Notes: generated by a model from the sequence alone, not told the origin. 64,000 bases of DNA from Alloascoidea africana (GCA_030581615.1 JAKTTT010000017.1:124001-188000); one strand, 5' to 3'. Shown: positions 54,242 to 64,000, counted from the first letter of the stretch. A program made the numbers and translations.

Positions 54242-55264
54242 TTAAGCTGATTCCTTTTTAGCATCCTCTGTTGACAAATCTTCCTCCTCCTTTCCGGACT
54301 CTATTGGGTTCAGTTTAGGAGTTTCAAACACTGCTTGGAGCCATATCCGATACATTTTTAATTTCCTCTGTCTATTAACCAGCAGCCTTCTATCTGTGGC
54401 GATTCTCACCTTGTTGAAAGGAGAAAATATGCTTTGCAATTCCTCTTCAGTGAAGAAATAAACTCTTGTTCCATCGCCACGGATATAGAAATTTTCATCT
54501 AGTAATCTTCCCTTTTTAAACCTTAGCTGTGTAAGATCATACCTTCCATAATCACGAAAGAGAATCTGGCCTTGACCGCCGGGCTTTAGCATTTTTTGTA
54601 AGTTTCGAATGGCGAACGGCCATTGCTCAGGAGCAAGAGCGCTGAAAACAAATATCATGACAACTATATCCACAGAGTTGGGCTGAATCGTCTCTGGCAA
54701 TATGCCTTCTTCGTTTCCCAAGTCCCAAACACAGGCATGTGCAAATTGTGGATTGTACTGCTCATCTTCTTTCACAATTTTAATAGCCTGAGCGGAAAAA
54801 TCTGCTCCTATAATTTTGAGCTCCGGATTTTTGTTCGCAGCCAGCACTGGAAACATAGTGTTTCCAGCTCCACATCCAACCTCGAGGACTGTTTTGGGTC
54901 CAACACCAGGCTGAATGGCCTCAAATAAAGAGGGAAATTCGATCTCAAGCCACTTGCGATCTTTGAAAAAGTTCTTGCTATTGTTCTTGTAGAAAAGATC
55001 CCAATATTTAGCCGGCCTCGACATGTACAATGATTTATCAAAATCTGCTACAGGATTCGCAGTTTGAAGCTTGATTTTCTCTTCGGCCTCTTCCACCTGC
55101 TCTTCGCCCCAAGGGACATGATCCCAAGCGTTGTGATTCCACACTTCCTCCTCGTCCTTCAGAAATCTCTGTCCAAATTCAAACGGACTGTCTCTTCCTA
55201 ATCTTGAGACTCGTTTCCGTTCCTCTATGGAGGGTTTTTTCTCCTTTGTGTCTTCTATCGTCAT
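54242..55264 (-). CDS. TRM140: tRNA (3-methylcytidine-32) methyltransferase, TRM140/METTL2 type
   Basis: 340 residues, ATG at 55264. The N-terminal motif FGQRFLKDEEEVWNHNAWDHVPW is the hallmark of the Trm140/METTL2/METTL8 group. The SAM-binding fold follows: VLEVGCGAGNTMFPVL (motif I), IIGADFSAQAI, FAHACVWDL, VDIVVMIFVFSALAP, LKPGGQGQILFRDYGRYDLTQLRF and YIRGDGTRVYFFTEEEL. It modifies C32 in the anticodon loop of threonine (and possibly serine) tRNAs. In S. cerevisiae the enzyme is the C-terminal half of ABP140, fused to an actin-binding part through a programmed +1 frameshift. Here the gene is a free-standing enzyme with no actin-binding part in any frame ahead of it. TTACCCGG at 55331-55338 lies 67 bases upstream. 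Confidence 0.93.
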   Translation of the reverse strand: MTIEDTKEKKPSIEERKRVSRLGRDSPFEFGQRFLKDEEEVWNHNAWDHVPWGEEQVEEAEEKIKLQTANPVADFDKSLYMSRPAKYWDLFYKNNSKNFFKDRKWLEIEFPSLFEAIQPGVGPKTVLEVGCGAGNTMFPVLAANKNPELKIIGADFSAQAIKIVKEDEQYNPQFAHACVWDLGNEEGILPETIQPNSVDIVVMIFVFSALAPEQWPFAIRNLQKMLKPGGQGQILFRDYGRYDLTQLRFKKGRLLDENFYIRGDGTRVYFFTEEELQSIFSPFNKVRIATDRRLLVNRQRKLKMYRIWLQAVFETPKLNPIESGKEEEDLSTEDAKKESA

Positions 55265-55811
55265 CTCTTGTAGCTCACTTTTTTTTTCAGAGAAAGCTAG
55301 CTATATATTTCTTGCAACTCGAATCTTAAATTACCCGGACAACCTAATTTTGAGTTGTGCCTGGTTGAAATTTTTGAAGTTTGGAGTGAAAGGCTAGCAC
55401 TTTTTGAAATCTCACCAGAGTAGGATAGTTTATATAAACAGCGACTTCATGTTCTCACTCTTATTTCTAGATTTGGTCCTAATCAAGTGGTTATTTCCTG
55501 TGATTCAGTTTATTAAAGACAGAATTAGAATTAGATTCAGAAGAAATCGCCAAATTAAGACTCGGTTATTTGAAAATGACACCTTTAGATAAAAATCTTT
55601 TTTCGAAGGGTTATCATCTCTACAGTGGAAAAAAACTTGAAATTGTAGATCTAGTAAAAAGCTTCACCAATAATATAACTTAATGGTAAGCTCTAAAGCC
55701 TTCAGGTTCATTTAACTTGGGGTTCACACATGCCAGTACTCAAAAGGCAAAACAAAATCGTTACTCTAACATAGAAAAAAAAAAATGCAGTAATTACATA
55801 AAAGTAGAGAT
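55265..55811 (-). promoter_or_regulatory. Promoter of TRM140 and 3' end of VPS8
   Basis: 547 bases with no supported gene. It includes a Reb1-like TTACCCGG (55331-55338), near-identical in its flank (CCGGACA) to the one upstream of the Arf-GEF gene. A 62-codon plus-strand frame at 55404 has no recognisable feature. Confidence 0.4.
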
Positions 55812-58800
55812 CTATTGAGTGATGCTATTTGAGCACACAACACAAGAAAGTTCTTTCGTGGCTCCTAGATGTCTCAAGCACTTCAAGTGATACAAGTGCT
55901 TGCATTTGAATAGAACCACCTCTTCAGCGACATCTTTTCCAACGTCTTGTTTGAAATTTCCATTTTCAACATTTTGTTCTAAAGTGGTATCTTTCATTAA
56001 TAAACGCACCTCTTCTCTTTTTTTATCCTCCCAAGCAAGTAAGATATCATCTGATGCAGACCCACCAATAACTTTCTTCCCACATGCCTCGCATTCAGTA
56101 CTTGAAGATCTCCATCCTTTTACTCTTTCATCAGTAAGAAGATTCAAATCTTGAAAAATATCTTCATTAAGTAGCTTCAGAGTAATACTGAGCATTTGAC
56201 TTTCATAAGAGTAAGCGAGGAAAATCTCCTTAAGAATTGAACGTATATCACCAAGGGTTGCTGAAGTTACAACATCATTTGGCCTTTGTAGGTCATCTCC
56301 CAATGGTGAAAAAGATCCCGATCTTTTCAAAAACTCTGCAAAAATTCGCAAAAAAATTTCACTATTTGTATACCTTAGCGTGTTATCAAACATTGAATTA
56401 TCATTACTCCTCGTGCGATCGATATCACGGCTGTTGATAAGATTTGTAAATGTTGTTTGTAAGAACCGTTTTGCCAAATCATGTGCTTGCCTTTTCAGAT
56501 TTGAATCAATGGCTTGTGGTTCTTGGATCGTTGCGATACAGTTTACATATCGAACTGATTCCTCAATCAAATCAAGCCATAAAATAGAACTTAAAGGAGA
56601 GGAGGATGAGGCGGAGGAGGAGTTTGAATCAACCAAGCTTGATTTTCCCAAAGTTCTCATTGATAGGTCGTTATTGCAAAGTCGTACTCCGATATAAAGG
56701 TAACTCCAGAGCTTTGTTTCAATTTCTTCTACCGTTGTGAGATTTTCATCGCATTCTCCCACAACCAACCTCATCAATTTTTCTCTCATATTCTCTAAAG
56801 CTCTCATGATTTCTTCCATTGCCGCTTTGATGTCCAAGTTTTTTTCATAAAGATAGACAATCGCTTCTATAGAACCCAGCTTTCTAAGCATATTCAGATC
56901 AACATCATCCACATTCAACTGTTGCAATTTGATATACTCTAAAACCGATACATTTTCAAATTCAGATAGGAGATTAACATATAACCTCATCTGTGCATTT
57001 GTAAGTGTTCGATTTCTCAAATGTTGATTTGAAACCAATGCAGATTTTGTTCCTTCTTCACTCATAAGACTCAATTCTTTGAGATATCTAAACTGGGTAA
57101 GCTTTGTAAGTGATTCATCAAGGATAGCATCGTGTATTTGAGGAAGATTTTTATCAAAAATTCTGGCAAAACCTTCTGGGTTCAATTGTACCAAAGCTTT
57201 GAAATTCTGTTTTATAATCGGCTTGATTTTGCAAAGTTCATCTGGAGGTGAATCTGCAAGTATTAACTTTACGGTGTCAGTTAAATTTGAGATTTTCTTG
57301 TCATAATCTTCAAATGGTGACATTTGTAAAGAAAGTTCGTCCTTTCCATTTTGCAACTCTTCCTCAAAAACTACTCCAAGTAATTTAGAGTATTGTTTTT
57401 CAACTTTGTAAATCTGTTTGATAGCCTGTGTAAATTCTGCTTCTTTAAAAACTCCAATGAATGATTCTATGTTGGTTGGATGATATCTTGCCAGTAAAGC
57501 CAGAAGACTCAATTCAGCATCCTCTTTCAAATCAAAATTCACATTTTTGAAAGTACAGAGTTTTAATAAAGTGTCTTTTAAAAAAGAATCACTGAGGAGT
57601 AGAAACTGTGGATATTTGGAGTAATTTCGAGCAATAAACATGGCCAGATAAATATCATCCTCTTCACTGAAAATCTTGTCATAGGTGCGGAAAGTTTGAA
57701 TGAGCAGGTTAGTAATGTATTGACGGCTTATCACAAGATTATCGATTCCTTGGGATAGAGGAGCAGGCAATTGTTGCATTTCATCACTGTTCAATATATC
57801 ATCTTCAAATGCTTCATTTAATGCTGATAACATTTCCAAAGAGTTTAGTCTCAAAAACAGGTATAGATATGGGAATGCAGGATCCCTTACAGTGTCATCG
57901 ATATGAACATGCAAGATTTTGGAACCTGATCCTGAGGGATAAGAAATAGGACTGCTTTTAAACAGGTAAAAATAAACAGCAGCTTTTGCCCTTAACAGCT
58001 TTGTACTATCATCACCGCCCGATATTAACGAATCTTTAGGGTATTGTCTTCCTGTGAGGATAAAAGATATATAGGAAAATATCTTTTCTGCATTCATTCT
58101 CAATCCCACAGATTCAAAATTGTTTTTGGATTTGATAAGTTGTAAGGCCAACTCGGTAAAATCAACCATAGGTGTAATGTAGTCATCGAAAACCACGTTC
58201 CATATATAGATTTGAGCATCCCATAGATTATGTTTTTTGCATAGATTCAAAGTTAGATCAATGTCGAGTGTTGATGTATCGACCGATACTATCAATTCTT
58301 CCAATTTTTCACCTTTACCAAGTGAGATGTAATGGGGGACCAAATCTTTTAATACTGTAGCTGGTAATTTTTTTATTCTGTTTTGTAAAATGAAAGGTTC
58401 CAACGTTTCATAAAAAATCGACATTTGAGATGTGGATGTGCTTGATGATGAGGTAGGAGGAGGAGGAGGAGGAGACTGGAAAAACTCATAAATCTGTTCA
58501 AATAAAAAACCTTCTGCATCAATTTCAATACATGCTTCAAAACAGGTGTTTAAAAGTCTTGCCAGCTGAAGAGTCATTGATTCATCCATAGAGTCGTCAT
58601 CTTTCGTCATTGCGTATTTTAAAGAAGCAATAACCATTTCCAACAAATGTTCATGAACAAGTTCATGACGAAGTTTATCATTATCAGGTAATCCAACAAC
58701 GGCCAAATCTCCTATACCTTTGTAATATCGAACCGCTAGGCCAATTGCGGTAACGTAATCACCACGAGTCATGATATCCAAAAGTCGATCGGCCCAATTA

Positions 58801-60623
58801 CACAAAACACCACTTACAAGTTCATATTGTCCCAATAAAAACAATCTTCCTTTAAAGCATTTAAAGCTGTTGAAATATGCATCTGGAATCGTCATTCGTG
58901 TAGCCAATTCGGAATGACCATGTGGATGAATCTGCATTGTTTCCAATTGTTTTGTGAAAAAATCATAATGATGGATATGTTTTGACATTAAATCCACCGT
59001 TGCTGCAACTTCAAGTTTTTCTTCATTTAGAATTATCAATTGTTGTGAGATTGTCAAAAGCATCAAAATTTTGGAATTTGTCCATTGAACAGAGACTATT
59101 GATTCAACACCAATCCAACGTTTCCCACTTTTGAAAACAAGTGATCTTGAATCTTCTTCATCTTCCATAACGTCCAAGATTGTGAGAACGTTTGACCAAC
59201 AATATGCCAACTTTGGATTATTTTTTGTTTTAAATTGGGCGGTTAAATCGCTTTCTCGACTTTGTTTTGATTTTAATGCAGGAAGCCATGATAAACATCC
59301 CGTAAAACCGGAATTTGGCAGAATGTTTTTCGGCCTACCAATTTTGAATTGAGTTCTGGGTACCGGTAATGTAGAAACCAAGACGAGGATATATGGAGTC
59401 ATCAATGCAACAATTCCCATTTTATCAATTCCTTCAAATTTTTGTGTACCTAGAGGTAAAGGAGAACATGCAAGTATAGTTGTGGGTTTGTATTTTTTCC
59501 CATTTGTTATTTCCCCATTATCGTTTCCCCTTTCCCTTTCCCTTCCACCTTGATCTTCTTGGTGACCACCACCGCCCAGAACATTTGAATATCTACCCAA
59601 TATTCTTGTACTTGTTATTTTTTTCTCCATAACTGAACGTACACCTTCATGATGGAAAGCCATTCCCTTTGAATCACCCGAAACCAAGGTATTATGTCCC
59701 TTACCAATAAAACCCAACATATGAACAGGAGATCCTAACAAATGGCCATCTGCACCGGCAATAACCAATTTTGATGCATCTTGAATAGGAGAAATGTTTA
59801 ATACAGGTTTCCCCTTAACCCCTATCGACATTAACCCATTAACACCATTATCCACCAGTCGTTCAAAATCCCATGTCAAGATTCTTCCAGAGCTGTAACC
59901 GGCAGCTATATGAGTACAATCTGCAGAAAAGGCAAGAGATGTGACCTCTCCAGCCTCCATAGCAATGGTGTCTTTACCTATTGAAAACTGTAATTTTTGA
60001 TGATAATCAAAGGCTAGAATATAACCCTTTGAGGTTCCAATACATATGAAAACGCTGGGTAAAATACAGGTTGGTTTACCAAAAATGAGAGTAGCCTGTT
60101 CTGAATAAATCTGTTTTGAAAGTTTTCGTAATTTAACCCAACGCATTGAATCCAAAGTTGTGGGTATAATAACGGGACTCAACCCCAAGTCTGAGCCCAA
60201 GCCCAAGCCCGATTTTGAGGTAGAAACGGTGGCGGCGGACGTGATCGAATCAAATCCATTTTGATTTATCGTATTACTGTTAATAGACCCTGAATCCATA
60301 ACAATAGAGGATTCCGAAGATAATAATCCACCCATTTTGGAAATTGTGGAAAGTGAGGAGATTCTTGTATGAGCACGTTCATCAAACCTTCTTCTTCTCT
60401 TTTTTGTTTTATTATTATTATTAGGAGAAAGTAGGAGGTTTTCTATTGAAATGGGAGTTGAATTTCCTTTCAAAATCGATTTTGTTGAAGGAGATGAGGA
60501 AAGTCTAGGGGATAAAAACCCATCATCGTCATTTTCATCTTGTTGTGGTTGTTGTTGCTGTTGACTGGTATAACTTTTGAAAGGGGATATAGATAAGAAT
60601 TCAGACATTGAAACATCGCCCAT
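55812..60623 (-). CDS. VPS8: VPS8, CORVET tethering complex subunit
   Basis: 1603 residues in one exon, ATG at 60623. Residues about 1-150 are low-complexity with basic KKRRRRFDERAHTRISSLSTISKMGG. A WD40-like propeller follows from about residue 170: GTSKGYILAFDYHQKLQFSIG, GEVTSLAFSADCTHIAAGYSSGRILTWDFER, ISPIQDASKLVIAGADGHLLGS, LVSGDSKGMAFHHEGVRSV. This is the Vps8 pattern and differs from Vps41. A long alpha-solenoid fills the middle. The C-terminus has a RING-H2-like module (CEACGKKV, then CKHLYHLKCL, then CVVCSN). CORVET uses Vps8 to bind Rab5/Vps21 on early endosomes. The length exceeds S. cerevisiae Vps8 (about 1270), mostly from the N-terminus and a Pro/Ser loop near residue 720. Confidence 0.9.
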   Translation of the reverse strand: MGDVSMSEFLSISPFKSYTSQQQQQPQQDENDDDGFLSPRLSSSPSTKSILKGNSTPISIENLLLSPNNNNKTKKRRRRFDERAHTRISSLSTISKMGGLLSSESSIVMDSGSINSNTINQNGFDSITSAATVSTSKSGLGLGSDLGLSPVIIPTTLDSMRWVKLRKLSKQIYSEQATLIFGKPTCILPSVFICIGTSKGYILAFDYHQKLQFSIGKDTIAMEAGEVTSLAFSADCTHIAAGYSSGRILTWDFERLVDNGVNGLMSIGVKGKPVLNISPIQDASKLVIAGADGHLLGSPVHMLGFIGKGHNTLVSGDSKGMAFHHEGVRSVMEKKITSTRILGRYSNVLGGGGHQEDQGGRERERGNDNGEITNGKKYKPTTILACSPLPLGTQKFEGIDKMGIVALMTPYILVLVSTLPVPRTQFKIGRPKNILPNSGFTGCLSWLPALKSKQSRESDLTAQFKTKNNPKLAYCWSNVLTILDVMEDEEDSRSLVFKSGKRWIGVESIVSVQWTNSKILMLLTISQQLIILNEEKLEVAATVDLMSKHIHHYDFFTKQLETMQIHPHGHSELATRMTIPDAYFNSFKCFKGRLFLLGQYELVSGVLCNWADRLLDIMTRGDYVTAIGLAVRYYKGIGDLAVVGLPDNDKLRHELVHEHLLEMVIASLKYAMTKDDDSMDESMTLQLARLLNTCFEACIEIDAEGFLFEQIYEFFQSPPPPPPTSSSSTSTSQMSIFYETLEPFILQNRIKKLPATVLKDLVPHYISLGKGEKLEELIVSVDTSTLDIDLTLNLCKKHNLWDAQIYIWNVVFDDYITPMVDFTELALQLIKSKNNFESVGLRMNAEKIFSYISFILTGRQYPKDSLISGGDDSTKLLRAKAAVYFYLFKSSPISYPSGSGSKILHVHIDDTVRDPAFPYLYLFLRLNSLEMLSALNEAFEDDILNSDEMQQLPAPLSQGIDNLVISRQYITNLLIQTFRTYDKIFSEEDDIYLAMFIARNYSKYPQFLLLSDSFLKDTLLKLCTFKNVNFDLKEDAELSLLALLARYHPTNIESFIGVFKEAEFTQAIKQIYKVEKQYSKLLGVVFEEELQNGKDELSLQMSPFEDYDKKISNLTDTVKLILADSPPDELCKIKPIIKQNFKALVQLNPEGFARIFDKNLPQIHDAILDESLTKLTQFRYLKELSLMSEEGTKSALVSNQHLRNRTLTNAQMRLYVNLLSEFENVSVLEYIKLQQLNVDDVDLNMLRKLGSIEAIVYLYEKNLDIKAAMEEIMRALENMREKLMRLVVGECDENLTTVEEIETKLWSYLYIGVRLCNNDLSMRTLGKSSLVDSNSSSASSSSPLSSILWLDLIEESVRYVNCIATIQEPQAIDSNLKRQAHDLAKRFLQTTFTNLINSRDIDRTRSNDNSMFDNTLRYTNSEIFLRIFAEFLKRSGSFSPLGDDLQRPNDVVTSATLGDIRSILKEIFLAYSYESQMLSITLKLLNEDIFQDLNLLTDERVKGWRSSSTECEACGKKVIGGSASDDILLAWEDKKREEVRLLMKDTTLEQNVENGNFKQDVGKDVAEEVVLFKCKHLYHLKCLRHLGATKELSCVVCSNSITQ

Positions 60624-61762
60624 GTTTTAGTAAAAAGAGGCCAGTTTTTATTAATAAAAAAAAAAAGAGAATGTCCAATGTTGTAAAGTGTAGGTTTCAA
60701 AAGGTCATATTCTGTGTGTTAACTGTTCACAAGCCTTATCAGAGGAAATGTTGATGACACCCATACATCCTTTTTTTTTTGTTTCCACAGGCCACAACAA
60801 ACAAAATACAAAAACACAAAGCACAGCAAGAAGGTATCATTGTTTTTGGGGATAACTAAAAAACAAGGAGCGTAACGTATATCTTTTATTATATTATGAG
60901 GAGGATATATAAACGTATATCAGGAATGGTTGGGATCAGGTCGGGTCAAGATGGGATAAATCAGAGAGAATCATGGATGTATGTTTTTTTTTTTCAATAA
61001 TCAAGAACAAAGGTCTCAAAAAATAAAACAAAACAAAAAGAACAAAAGAATAAGAATAAAAAAGAAAAATTAAAAAAAAAAAGGGCGGGAGGGAGGAAAA
61101 ATAAAGAGAATCTGGATGATATTTGTATGCTCTTATCATCATCATCATACTTTGGAATATGTCTGTTTTGGTCTAGATAGATCATAACTTTCAAATTCGA
61201 CATGTATATTTCTTTTCTTGTTGGTTGTTTGTTTGGTTGTTCGACATACATAATGATGAAGAGATGGGAGATGATAATGATAATGACCCAAAGGATTATT
61301 TAGAGATAACGTGGGAGGAGAAGCCATTTTTGTAAAACTTGGACTTGTAAAACTTGTAAAGACAAAATTGGATTCATTGGAGGGGGATGTTAACTCCCCT
61401 TAAAAATTAACAGTTTCACAATCAATTTAAAAAATAAAAAATAAAAATAGATCATAGGAGAAAGAAAGCTGGTCACCACAAACAAAAATAAATAGATAAA
61501 AAAAAAAAAAAGGAAATAGGAAATAGGAATTAATCAAGATGGAGATAACTGTATATGGGAAGAGTATTAAGGAATGTAAGGGATTGGAAAGGGTTTATTT
61601 CATAACAAAAAATCTTTCCCCAAAAAAAAAAAAAAAAAGGAAAAAAGGTTCAAATCAATAAAAAAACACAAAAGACAAAAGACAAAAGAAAACCACTCAA
61701 AAAACCAAAACAATTATAAAAAACAGAAAAATGAGAAGAGAATACAGCAATTGCAAAGTGTG
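60624..61762 (-). promoter_or_regulatory. Upstream region of VPS8 and 3' end of CLA4
   Basis: 1.14 kb of A-rich DNA with many homopolymer A tracts (for example about 61500-61511 and 61623-61638). No supported gene; small frames arise from the low-complexity sequence. Confidence 0.4.
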
Positions 61763-64000
61763 CTAAAGTTCCGGAATAACATTACTATTCTGCATCTCTT
61801 TTTCCTTTTTTTCTTTTTCTTCTTTCCAAGTCAACAAAACGGCCAATTGAGAAATTTCACATCTTTTTCTTAAAAATTGATGCTGCATAAGTTCATCACT
61901 TGTTGCTCTGCATTTGACATCAACACATAGACATATACTTAAGAAATGTTTAATTTCTTTACTCAACGATTCCGGATGTTTCAATCTGGGTGTACCGTTT
62001 GTGGCAATTAGATAAAGGGCTTTAAGAGGTTCTTCATTAAGATAAGGGGGTTCACTCTCAATCATCTCAATGACCATGATTCCAAGGGACCAAATATCGA
62101 TTTTCGAATCGTATTGTTTTTGTTTTACAACCTCTGGTGCCATCCAATAAGGCGTACCGACCATTGTTGCACGTTTATTTCTCTGATCTGTCAATTTTGC
62201 ACAAAAACCAAAATCTGTGATTTTCACATTTCCACGTGCATCCAACAAAACATTATCGGATTTTATATCCCGATGTATAATGTTTTTATGATGCAAAAAT
62301 TGTAAACCTTTTATCGATTCTCCAACAATTGCGGAGATTTGAGGTTCAGTTAAATGCTTGTTATTATCAATAACATCGGTTAAAGAGCCTCCTTCCATGT
62401 ATTCCATAACGACCCAAAGTTCATTCATGGTTCTTAGATAGGAATCCAAAAAGTTTACAATGTTTGGATGATGGGATTCCTTCATGACCAAGATTTCATT
62501 CACAATCAGTTCTTTCCGTTGTTGAGCATTGATATCCATCTGTTTAATTGCAACTTTTTGACCCTGACGTTTGTTTGCACGGGCCACGTAGACGGAACCA
62601 GAGGCGCCTTGACCAATTTTTTCAATTTTTTGATAAAGAGGCGCTGGGTCGACATTTGTAACAACCTCTCTCAATTTTTTCAGGAAATGGGCTTCACTCA
62701 TGGATCCGGAAGACCTGTCGTCTTCCTCCTTGTGGTGCTCCTTCTTACGCTGGTGGTGAGGCTGGTTCGGGGCCGCTCCTGCTGCTGCTGCTGCTGCTGC
62801 CGCCGCCGCGGCCGCGTTGCTCGCAGAGCCCTGTAGCGGCTTCGGGTAGTTATTGTTATTGTTATTGTTGTGATGGGCGGAGCCGTTCAGCTTCTTGCCG
62901 CTGGTGGTTATGGGCTTCAGGGGCAGGCCCTTGGTCTGCTGCTGGTACATCTGGTTGGTGGACTTCATGGTCTTGAGCTGCTGGTACTGCTTCTTCTGCC
63001 CGTCCTGGGAGCCCTGGGAGCCCACCACGGGCAGGCTGGGCTGGTGATGGAGCGGCGGCGCGTGGCGACTGGCAGCCGAGTCCGAGTTGAAGGTCTGTGC
63101 CTTGGCCGGCGGCGCTGGGGCCTTTCTCGCCGGGGCAAAGTTGTCGGTGGAGGTTGCGGCCTTCTTCATGATGTTGAGCGGAGCGACGGGCGACATCATC
63201 ATATTGTCCATGCTCTTCTGCGAGGCCAGCGGTGTCAGGGACGGCTTCTTGTCGACGGCCCGGGGCGGTCTGGGAGCAGCTCGCATGGGGCTGAAGTTGC
63301 CGTAGTCCGGTCTGGCACCAGAAGATCCTGGTCCTGGTGGTCCTGATGATGGTCCGCCTGGCTGCTGGTGCCTGGTGGTGGGAGCGCGTGTCCACTCTTG
63401 CAGGTCCGACGCAAACTTACTGCTCTGGTTATCCTGGGAGTTGTTTTTATGGTGGTAGTTATTGCTGCTGGAACTAGTCTGGAGTTGAGGTTTCTGCTGC
63501 AGTCTTTGCTGTTGCTGAGGATCCGTCGAGTTATTGCTATTGTTATTGTTTGGGTCGCCATTGATATCTGCGTAAAACTCCAAAACTTCAAACACCGCCT
63601 GCGGGTTTTTCTGAAAGTCAGCATTTGTGATGGCACTGGCACTGAGAAGACGGGCCCAAGTTTCGGGCAGGCCCGTGAAGTTGCCGGAATCCGGGTCGAA
63701 GCCAACGTGTATCTGGTGGGTGAAGTTTGTCGGGTGGGAGACGGATCCGGTGAGAGGAGATTTGGAAAAGATGATGTCGATCCACTGGCTTAGCTCCGAG
63801 TCATTTTTACAACTGACAAAGATGGAGCGTTGGGAGTTGTTTCTCAAGATCTCAAAGCAGTATTGTCTGACCTGGACTCTGGTGAGACTGGTGATTGTTG
63901 AAAGCGGGATTGAAAAAGTTAGATTTGGATCGTCCTGTTGGGAGGAAGACGAGGAGGACGAGGAGGAGTGGTGGGTCTGGGTGGACACGGTAGCCGAGTT
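61763..64000 (-). CDS. CLA4: CLA4-type PAK kinase (PH, CRIB, kinase), 5' end outside the window
   Basis: The frame is open to the right edge; 745 residues are visible. The visible part opens with a Ser-rich loop and the last strands and helix of a PH domain (QVRQYCFEILRNNSQRSIFVSCKNDSELSQWIDII). A CRIB motif follows (VSHPTNFTHQIHVGFDP, then GNFTGLP), which binds GTP-Cdc42. A long Gln/Asn/Pro/Ala-rich linker contains an Ala run from a GCN expansion (about 62771-62818). The kinase domain has GQGASGSVYVA, VAIKQMD, HRDIKSDNVLL, DFGFCAKL and GTPYWMAPEVV. PH plus CRIB makes this Cla4 rather than Ste20. It acts at the bud or hyphal tip on septins and polarity. Base composition breaks sharply between linker and kinase part (77% G+C in a 60-base line at 63001 against 30% at 62281). 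No ATG start can be assigned. Confidence 0.93.
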   Translation of the reverse strand, partial: NSATVSTQTHHSSSSSSSSSQQDDPNLTFSIPLSTITSLTRVQVRQYCFEILRNNSQRSIFVSCKNDSELSQWIDIIFSKSPLTGSVSHPTNFTHQIHVGFDPDSGNFTGLPETWARLLSASAITNADFQKNPQAVFEVLEFYADINGDPNNNNSNNSTDPQQQQRLQQKPQLQTSSSSNNYHHKNNSQDNQSSKFASDLQEWTRAPTTRHQQPGGPSSGPPGPGSSGARPDYGNFSPMRAAPRPPRAVDKKPSLTPLASQKSMDNMMMSPVAPLNIMKKAATSTDNFAPARKAPAPPAKAQTFNSDSAASRHAPPLHHQPSLPVVGSQGSQDGQKKQYQQLKTMKSTNQMYQQQTKGLPLKPITTSGKKLNGSAHHNNNNNNNYPKPLQGSASNAAAAAAAAAAAAGAAPNQPHHQRKKEHHKEEDDRSSGSMSEAHFLKKLREVVTNVDPAPLYQKIEKIGQGASGSVYVARANKRQGQKVAIKQMDINAQQRKELIVNEILVMKESHHPNIVNFLDSYLRTMNELWVVMEYMEGGSLTDVIDNNKHLTEPQISAIVGESIKGLQFLHHKNIIHRDIKSDNVLLDARGNVKITDFGFCAKLTDQRNKRATMVGTPYWMAPEVVKQKQYDSKIDIWSLGIMVIEMIESEPPYLNEEPLKALYLIATNGTPRLKHPESLSKEIKHFLSICLCVDVKCRATSDELMQHQFLRKRCEISQLAVLLTWKEEKEKKEKEMQNSNVIPEL
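62771..62818 (-). repeat. GCN triplet expansion coding poly-Ala in CLA4
   Basis: Consecutive GCA/GCG/GCC codons give about 13 alanines in the linker between CRIB and kinase domains. Mixed codons suggest an older expansion than the pure hexamers in NDE1. Confidence 0.9.

Overview
This looks like chromosomal DNA from an early-branching budding yeast (Saccharomycotina). The genes are eukaryotic and mostly intron-poor, but RTF1 has five short introns, a tiny V-ATPase gene has two, and KIN4 and a BLOC-1 gene have one each. Introns have GTRNGT donors, CTAAC-type branch points and lengths of 49-178 nt. CTG reads as leucine in the conserved kinase motif RDLLRRI of KIN4, so this is not a CUG-Ser yeast. 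A complex I assembly factor, an EF-hand-like external NADH dehydrogenase, two myo-inositol oxygenases and MedA-type morphogenesis regulators argue against Saccharomycetaceae and fit Dipodascales/Trichomonascaceae- or Lipomyces-like lineages (inference; I cannot name the species).

Layout. Left edge: RMD8-like gene (partial, -) divergent from RTF1 (+, six exons), then myo-inositol oxygenase copy 1 (-). From about 4.6 to 27.9 kb lies a gene desert of over 23 kb broken only by one MedA/DUF7082-type regulator (copy 1, +, 15.6-17.9 kb). From 27.9 to 37.5 kb a same-strand run (-) holds the Arf-GEF GEA1/2, an NDUFAF6-like factor, external NADH dehydrogenase NDE1 and a spliced BLOC-1 subunit 2-like gene, divergent from the kinase KIN4 (+, spliced). 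Then come MedA-like regulator copy 2 (-), myo-inositol oxygenase copy 2 (-), a large mitochondrial PPR protein (+), V-ATPase V0 subunit f (-, three exons), the tRNA m3C methyltransferase TRM140/METTL2 (-), the CORVET subunit VPS8 (-) and the PAK kinase CLA4 (-, 5' end beyond the window).

Functional themes. Several products concern endomembranes (GEA, BLOC-1, VPS8, V-ATPase f) and several concern polarity or filamentation (two MedA-like proteins, CLA4, KIN4). NDE1, NDUFAF6 and the PPR protein are mitochondrial. The two oxygenases would open inositol to D-glucuronate. Most of this is ordinary eukaryotic neighbour mixing rather than an operon-like system. The most unusual points are the linked pairs of paralogues (MIOX x2, MedA-like x2), the desert with its G+C-rich islet, very G+C-rich 5' ends in some genes with an abrupt composition break inside CLA4, an acidic insertion inside the GEA Sec7 domain, and a recurrent TTACCCGG promoter word.

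I saw no rRNA, convincing tRNA, CRISPR array, or recognisable transposon or virus-derived element.
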